Of a DNA stretch of 11,003 nucleotides, positions 6,823 through 11,003 are shown piece after piece. Under the pieces are notes generated by a model that was given only the letters and a program-made list of their open reading frames with translations, made no database searches and was not told the DNA's origin. The stretch covers positions 1 to 11,003 of the forward strand of contig CALFDA010000015.1 of NCBI GenBank assembly GCA_937950605.1, read 5' to 3'. Source of the stretch: an uncultured PS1 clade bacterium. Lineage in GTDB: Bacteria; Pseudomonadota; Gammaproteobacteria; PS1; Pseudothioglobaceae. Each line of letters starts with the position of its first letter. Within the stretch, counting starts at the first letter, position 1. The translations under genes were made by a program, and so were the position numbers.

Positions 6823-7089
6823 TTAAATAAAAAGTTTGACTACGTTTTGCTCATACACATGGGCGAACTCTACCGCTTCGCTTAGGTGGTTCGGGGCTAA
6901 ATAGGCATATATCATTCTAATATCACTATGTCCTAGTATTTTTTGCAACGCCAAAACATCGCCACCATTGATAATAAAATGACTGGCAAATGTATGGCGT
7001 AATATATGCGTGTTTTGCCCCTTGTCCAATTCAATGCCAGCATCTTTTAATCCTTAAAGTAAAAATTTTTCATTATCTTTATTTCTTAG
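6823..7089 (-). pseudogene. Tyrosine recombinase (phage-type integrase), decayed C-terminal fragment
   Basis: Only the C-terminal catalytic part of a site-specific tyrosine recombinase remains. Read on the minus strand, the phrase GLKDAGIELDKGQNTHILRH (20 residues) leads into TFASHF and then LQKILGHSDIRM and IYAYLAPNHL, giving the catalytic HxLRH arginine, the LGH histidine and the tyrosine of the active site. The frame upstream is broken: an in-frame TAA at 7054-7056 separates GLKDAGI from NKDNEKFLL, and another TAA follows at 7090-7092. The usual MTM before the tyrosine motif is shortened to M, consistent with a 6 bp loss between ATG repeats. The longest open piece (6823-7029) can start only at a TTG with no ribosome-binding site. 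The N-terminal and core-binding domains are missing. It sits 34 bp behind the tRNA-Leu 3' end and reads toward it, as expected for an element integrated into that tRNA. Confidence 0.85.
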
Positions 7090-7111
7090 TTAAAAGGTAA
7101 ATGATTATAAT
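7083..7111 (+). promoter_or_regulatory. Candidate promoter of the nrdA-nrdB-ferredoxin operon
   Basis: A perfect -10 TATAAT (7106-7111) follows a weak -35 TTCTTA (7083-7088) at 17 bp spacing. Transcription would start near 7118 and leave a leader of about 67 nt before the nrdA ATG. The promoter lies within or at the edge of the decayed integrase sequence. No clear NrdR box pair is visible. Confidence 0.4.
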
Positions 7112-7143
7112 ATGCCCAAAAAATATAGAACTAATAAGCTTCG

Positions 7144-7172
7144 CATAATTTATATTATGTTAAATTATGTTA
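7144..7172 (+). repeat. Inverted and direct repeats in the nrdA leader
   Basis: CATAAT (7144-7149) and ATTATG (7154-7159) form a perfect 6 bp inverted repeat around TTAT. The word ATTATGTTA occurs at 7154-7162 and again at 7164-7172, a 10 bp period or about one helical turn. The set ends 12 bp before the nrdA ATG. It could be an operator, a leader structure or only AT-rich noise. Confidence 0.45.
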
Positions 7173-7184
7173 GGCAATTAAGAT

Positions 7185-9524
7185 ATGAGCAATAAGCACC
7201 TAATGGGTAAAAAGAAACAAGCCATACAAGTTACTAAACGAAGCGGCAGAAAAGAATCTATCGATATGGATAAAATATGTCGTGTCATTAATCAGGCATC
7301 TGAAAGACTAAAAGGTATTAGCGTTTCCCAAGTTGAAATGTCTGCAAGATTGACATTCTTTGACAATATTAAAACCAAAGATATTCATAAAATTCTTGTA
7401 AAAACTTCAGCTGATTTAATTTCTACAGAGGTTCCAGATTATCAATATTTAGCAGGTAGATTAGTAATAATGGATTTGCGTAAGCAAGCTTTTGGACAAT
7501 TTAATCCACTTAGCTTATATGCGCATATAACTAAATTAACTTCTTTAGGTTTATATGATAAAGATATTCTTAGAAAATATACCCAAAAGGAAATTGAAGA
7601 ATTAGGTGAACATATTGATCATAATAAAGATTTTAATTTTACTTATGCAGCAACTAAACAGCTTGAAAGTAAATATTTAATTCAAGATAGAACCACAGGC
7701 AGAATATATGAGTCACCTCAATTCTTATATATGCTAGTTGGTATGTGCTTATTTCAAGAATACTCAAAACAGTATCCTGATGCAGATATGTTTGAAGATT
7801 TGCGTAATAAAGATTACAGATTAGATTATGTAAAGAAGTTTTATGATGCAGTTTCTGACTTTAAAATCTCTTTGCCAACACCTATTATGGCAGGAGTTAG
7901 AACCCCTACTCGTCAATTTTCATCTTGTGTGTTAATTGAAACAGATGATAGCTTAGATTCAATTAACGCAACAGCAGGCTCTATTATTAAGTATATTTCT
8001 CAAAGAGCAGGTATAGGTATAGGAGCAGGCAGAATACGAGCATTAGGCAGCCCTATTCGTAAAGGTGAAGTAATGCACACAGGTTGTATTCCTTTTTATA
8101 AGCATTTTTATACTGCTGTTAAGTCATGCTCTCAAGGTGGAGTTCGTGGAGGTGCAGCTACTTTATTCTATCCTTTATGGCATTTAGAAGTTGAAAGTTT
8201 ATTAGTGCTTAAAAACAATGCAGGCACTGATGAAAATCGTATAAGACATTTAGATTATGGAGTGCAATTAAATGGCTTAATGTATCAGCGTTTTATTGAT
8301 GATAAAGATATTACTTTATTCTCACCAAATGATGTTCCTGATTTATATGAATGGTTCTTTTCAAGTCAAGAGGAATTTAAGCGTTTATATGAGAAATATG
8401 AGCAAGATAATTCTATTCGTAAGAAAACTATTAGTGCTAGAGAATTATTCTCTGCATTGATGCAAGAGCGTGCAAATACAGGACGAATATATATCCAAAA
8501 TGTGGATCATTGTAATAATCATGGTGCTTTTAATGAAACTATAGCACCTATTCGCCAATCTAATCTATGTATGGAAATTACTTTGCCGACTAAACCTTTA
8601 AAATCACTAGATGATGAAGATGGTGAAATAGCACTTTGCACATTATCAGCAATAAACTTAGGCTCAATAGATTCTTTAGATGAGCTTAAAGAAATCACTG
8701 ATATTACTGTTAGAGCATTAGATGCTTTACTAGATTATCAAGATTATCCTATTAAAGCAGCTGAAAAATCTAGTAAAGAACGCAGACCACTAGGAATTGG
8801 AGTTACAAATTTAGCATACTATCTAGCTAAAAATAAAGTTAAATACTCTGATGGTTCTGCTAAAAAATTAGTGCATGAAACCTTTGAAGCGTTACAATAT
8901 TATTGTCTTAAAGCTTCTAATAATCTTGCTAAGGAAGATTGTGTAGGTTATAAATACGCTGAAACAAAATATTCGGCAGGAATCTTACCTATTGATACTT
9001 ATAAAAAAGAAGTAGATAATATCTACCCAAATAAATTAAAATTAGATTGGGAAACATTGCGTAGATCTATTGAGAAACATGGATTAAGAAATTCAACACT
9101 AACTGCACAAATGCCTTGTGAAAGTTCATCACAAATTTCAAATTCTACTAATGGTATAGAACCAGCTAGAGCATTTGTTACAGTTAAGCAATCTAAAGAT
9201 GGTTTAATGAAACAAGTAGTCCCAGAATTTGAAAAATTAAAAGATAATTATGAATTATTATGGGATATAAAGGATAATAACGGATATTTAGAATTATGTG
9301 CTATTATGCAGAAGTTCATGGATCAAGCAATTTCTGTTAATACACATTATGATCCCTCTTTGTTTAGAGGCAAAACACCAATGAAATTGTTTCTGATGGA
9401 CTTATTAAAAATCTATAAATACGGTATTAAAACGCTATATTATCATGCAACACACGATGGTAGTGGTACAGAATGGAGCCCTGAATATACAAGTAGTTGT
9501 GCAGATGGTGTTTGTGAGTTATAA
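7185..9524 (+). CDS. nrdA: Ribonucleotide reductase class Ia, large subunit
   Basis: NrdA reduces ribonucleoside diphosphates to deoxyribonucleotides with NrdB as radical donor. The 779-residue protein starts with an ATP-cone allosteric domain (about 13-103). Catalytic residues align with E. coli at a fixed offset of 23: C248 in FSSCVLIE, N460/C462/E464 in SNLCMEI, and C485 in EIALCTLSAINLG. The radical-transfer tyrosines are Y752/Y753, and the redox cysteine pair near the C-terminus is C772/C777 (CADGVC), re-reduced by thioredoxin or glutaredoxin. About 14 residues are inserted near 195-210 relative to E. coli. Several stretches look closer to phage T4 NrdA as I recall it: PTPIMAG, MPCESSSQ, SNSTNG and YYHxTxDGSGT. 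AGA is used for 20 of 37 arginines, more than in cysG (5 of 22) or nrdB (4 of 12). The start has an AGG about 10 nt upstream. nrdB follows after 2 bp. Confidence 0.97.
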   Translation: MSNKHLMGKKKQAIQVTKRSGRKESIDMDKICRVINQASERLKGISVSQVEMSARLTFFDNIKTKDIHKILVKTSADLISTEVPDYQYLAGRLVIMDLRKQAFGQFNPLSLYAHITKLTSLGLYDKDILRKYTQKEIEELGEHIDHNKDFNFTYAATKQLESKYLIQDRTTGRIYESPQFLYMLVGMCLFQEYSKQYPDADMFEDLRNKDYRLDYVKKFYDAVSDFKISLPTPIMAGVRTPTRQFSSCVLIETDDSLDSINATAGSIIKYISQRAGIGIGAGRIRALGSPIRKGEVMHTGCIPFYKHFYTAVKSCSQGGVRGGAATLFYPLWHLEVESLLVLKNNAGTDENRIRHLDYGVQLNGLMYQRFIDDKDITLFSPNDVPDLYEWFFSSQEEFKRLYEKYEQDNSIRKKTISARELFSALMQERANTGRIYIQNVDHCNNHGAFNETIAPIRQSNLCMEITLPTKPLKSLDDEDGEIALCTLSAINLGSIDSLDELKEITDITVRALDALLDYQDYPIKAAEKSSKERRPLGIGVTNLAYYLAKNKVKYSDGSAKKLVHETFEALQYYCLKASNNLAKEDCVGYKYAETKYSAGILPIDTYKKEVDNIYPNKLKLDWETLRRSIEKHGLRNSTLTAQMPCESSSQISNSTNGIEPARAFVTVKQSKDGLMKQVVPEFEKLKDNYELLWDIKDNNGYLELCAIMQKFMDQAISVNTHYDPSLFRGKTPMKLFLMDLLKIYKYGIKTLYYHATHDGSGTEWSPEYTSSCADGVCEL

Positions 9525-9526
9525 AG

Positions 9527-10636
9527 ATGTCATATAGCGTTTTCAACAAAACAGATGCTGACACGCTAAAACAGCCGATGTTCTTTGGTAATTCAGTTAA
9601 TGTTGCACGTTTTGACAAACAAAAGTTCCCTATTTTTGAAAAACTAACAGAAAAACAATTATCATTTTTTTGGCGACCTGAAGAGGTTGATTTGTCAAAA
9701 GACAAAATTGATTTTGCTAAACTTAATGATATTGAAAAACACATTTTTTTATCTAATCTCAAGTATCAAACTCTGCTAGATAGCATACAAGGCAGAAGTC
9801 CTAATATCGCATTTTTGCCGATTGTATCATTGCCCGAATTGGAGAACTGGATTGAAACTTGGTCTTTTTATGAAACTATACATTCACGTTCTTACACCTA
9901 CATTATCCGTGCTATTGAAACTAATCCAGGGCTGATTTTTGATGACATTATGCAAAACAAGGCGATTATTAAACGTGCTGAAAATGTCTCTGCTAGATAT
10001 GATGATTTTATCAAATGGACACAGTTATATTTGCATGGCGTTAAAACAAAAACAATAAGTTTAGATGCTTTAAAACGGAATCTATACTTAACCTTGATGT
10101 CTGTCAATATCCTTGAAGGTATCCTTTTTTATGTATCTTTTGCCTGCTCATTTGTTTTTGCTGAAAATGCACTTATGGAGGGCAACGCTAAGATTATTAA
10201 GCTTATTGCTAGAGATGAAGCATTGCACCTAGCAGGCACACAACATATGCTTAAAATAATGCAAAGTGGTAAAGATGATGCCGATATGTTGGGCATTGCT
10301 AAGAGCTGCAAGGGTGAGGCGAGAAATATGTTTATGCAAACCGTCAACCAAGAAAAAGCATGGATTGATTATCTGTTCAAAGACGGGAGCATGCTAGGCT
10401 TAAACGCCGAAGTTCTTAAGCAGTATTTGCAATATATCACTAATGTTCGCATGCAGGCTATCGGGCTTGAACCACTATTTGATGCCCGCCCTAATCCGTT
10501 GCCGTGGATTAATCATTGGCTGGATTCTGATGCGGTACAAGTAGCGCCTCAAGAAACCGAGGAGACTTCTTATTTAGTGGGGGCAATTGACAACAACATC
10601 CTAGATGATGCTGATTTTGGCGGTTTTAAACTATAA
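9527..10636 (+). CDS. nrdB: Ribonucleotide reductase class Ia, small (radical) subunit
   Basis: NrdB houses the di-iron centre and the stable tyrosyl radical that drives NrdA. The 369-residue protein is near the 376 of E. coli and closely similar throughout. Metal ligands can be placed: D85, E116, H119, E197, E231 and H234. The radical tyrosine is Y123 (in SRSYTYI) and the radical-path tryptophan is W49 (in SFFWRPEE). Compared with E. coli, about seven or eight residues are missing in the loop around 165-180. The C-terminal tail ends in DFGGFKL, the acidic/hydrophobic peptide that docks on NrdA. The start lies 2 bp after the nrdA stop, with only a weak ribosome-binding site inside the end of nrdA, so translation is probably coupled. 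Codon choice looks more like the rest of the window than that of nrdA. The fixed tyrosine excludes the tyrosine-free class Ic type. Confidence 0.97.
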   Translation: MSYSVFNKTDADTLKQPMFFGNSVNVARFDKQKFPIFEKLTEKQLSFFWRPEEVDLSKDKIDFAKLNDIEKHIFLSNLKYQTLLDSIQGRSPNIAFLPIVSLPELENWIETWSFYETIHSRSYTYIIRAIETNPGLIFDDIMQNKAIIKRAENVSARYDDFIKWTQLYLHGVKTKTISLDALKRNLYLTLMSVNILEGILFYVSFACSFVFAENALMEGNAKIIKLIARDEALHLAGTQHMLKIMQSGKDDADMLGIAKSCKGEARNMFMQTVNQEKAWIDYLFKDGSMLGLNAEVLKQYLQYITNVRMQAIGLEPLFDARPNPLPWINHWLDSDAVQVAPQETEETSYLVGAIDNNILDDADFGGFKL

Positions 10637-10673
10637 ATGTTGTCCTGTCCATTTTAAAAATAAATAATGATTG

Positions 10674-10940
10674 ATGTTTAAAATTGATGTTGAAAATATC
10701 AATGGCAAAACCGAGTCTTTGTATGTGTTTGGTGAGAACTCGATTCTTAGCGAACTAGAAGATAATAACATAATGCTAAGCTATTCTTGTCGGCAAGGAC
10801 ATTGCGGGTCTTGCATATTACAGTTATTATCAGGTGATGTGATGCATAAAGATTACCTAGTGCCACTTTCTCAAGGGGAAATTTTAGCTTGTCGAGCCAA
10901 ACCCATCAGTGATATTAAAATTAGTACGCGAGATTTTTAG
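10674..10940 (+). CDS. yfaE: 2Fe-2S ferredoxin, YfaE-type NrdB cofactor maintenance protein
   Basis: This 88-residue plant-type ferredoxin has its four cluster cysteines at C39, C44, C47 and C73 (C-x4-C-x2-C-x25-C), in SYSCRQGHCGSC and ILACRAKP. In E. coli the equivalent YfaE lies directly after nrdB and supplies electrons to rebuild the di-iron/tyrosyl cofactor of NrdB; the same position here, 37 bp after nrdB, argues for the same job. Length and the C-terminal DIKIS segment match YfaE. I prefer the ATG at 10674 as start; an in-frame TTG one codon earlier (10671) is possible. Neither has a recognisable ribosome-binding site. A role as a general ferredoxin is the alternative but is less likely given the operon. 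Confidence 0.9.
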   Translation: MFKIDVENINGKTESLYVFGENSILSELEDNNIMLSYSCRQGHCGSCILQLLSGDVMHKDYLVPLSQGEILACRAKPISDIKISTRDF

Positions 10941-10964
10941 AGGCTGTTTTTCAATAAAAATCTC
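10930..10964 (+). repeat. Inverted repeat over the ferredoxin stop codon
   Basis: GAGATTTTT (10930-10938) and AAAAATCTC (10956-10964) are perfect 9 bp complements around a 17 nt loop, and the left arm includes the first base of the TAG stop. An internal hairpin TTTTT-CAAT-AAAAA is also possible. No T-tract follows, so it is not a textbook terminator, though it could end or stabilise the nrdAB transcript. Confidence 0.55.
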
Positions 10965-11002
10965 ACCAGCAAAGGGTATAAACTACTTATATTACCTCTA
11001 TT
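10937..11002 (-). CDS. Possible 3' end of a convergent gene cut by the right edge
   Basis: On the minus strand one frame is open from the window edge for 21 codons and ends at TAA (10937-10939), with the tail SSLYPLLVRFLLKNSL. It would overlap the end of the ferredoxin gene by 4 bp, convergently. The tail is plausible for a real protein, but the length is too short to exclude chance in AT-rich DNA, and the inverted repeat over the same bases is unexplained by it. Confidence 0.22.
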   Translation of the reverse strand, partial: NRGNISSLYPLLVRFLLKNSL

Positions 11003-11003
11003 T

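Noticed and set aside
6823..7029. Treating the integrase fragment as an intact small gene of 68 codons
   Set aside because: Its only start is TTG inside the conserved recombinase domain, homologous sequence continues upstream through a stop codon, and the N-terminal domains are missing, so it is a pseudogene.
6789..7184. Second copy of the tRNA-Leu 3' end as an attachment site repeat
   Set aside because: I searched by eye for the last 14 or so bases of the tRNA downstream and found no copy in the window.
9427..9762. 111-codon open frame on the minus strand over the nrdA-nrdB junction
   Set aside because: It is antisense to two strongly conserved coding regions, and the translation shows no domain or sensible composition.

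Overview
The window is an 11 kb stretch of AT-rich bacterial chromosome, densely packed with housekeeping genes. Gene content and protein similarity point to a gammaproteobacterium: an E. coli-like trxA, hda with a clamp-binding N-terminus, a fused CysG siroheme synthase, and class Ia nrdA-nrdB followed by a YfaE-type ferredoxin. The low G+C, compact spacing and gene set would fit the SUP05/Thioglobus/Ruthia group of sulfur oxidisers, but that placement is inference; no marker gene in the window settles it.

Layout from left to right. 106-432 (-) is thioredoxin with an unusual CEPC active site. 631-2846 (-) is a purine operon: purM, purN and a translationally coupled secreted DUF3108 protein. 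Divergent from it across 48 bp, 2895-4129 (+) holds a CDP-alcohol phosphatidyltransferase overlapping hda by 4 bp. Convergent to hda is a cysteine-rich protein of unknown function (4171-4575, -) with a near-consensus sigma-70 promoter. A 349 bp gene-free stretch separates it from cysG (4925-6304, +). Then come a small DUF2892 membrane protein (6417-6620, -), tRNA-Leu(UAG) (6704-6788, +), and a decayed fragment of a tyrosine recombinase (6823 to about 7089, -). The last block is nrdA-nrdB-ferredoxin (7185-10940, +).

How the genes work together. Three blocks bear on DNA precursor supply and replication. PurN and PurM carry out steps 3 and 5 of purine synthesis. NrdA/NrdB make deoxyribonucleotides and the ferredoxin probably maintains the NrdB di-iron/tyrosyl cofactor. 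Thioredoxin is a classic NrdA reductant, and Hda shuts off DnaA after initiation. CysG makes siroheme for sulfite or nitrite reductases.

The most notable accessory signal is the integrase remnant directly behind a tRNA gene, the usual scar of an integrated element. It lies immediately before nrdA, whose arginine codon choice and several sequence signatures differ from its neighbours and resemble phage NrdA. I saw no CRISPR array, complete insertion sequence, rRNA or evidently new multi-gene system; most of the window is ordinary core genome.
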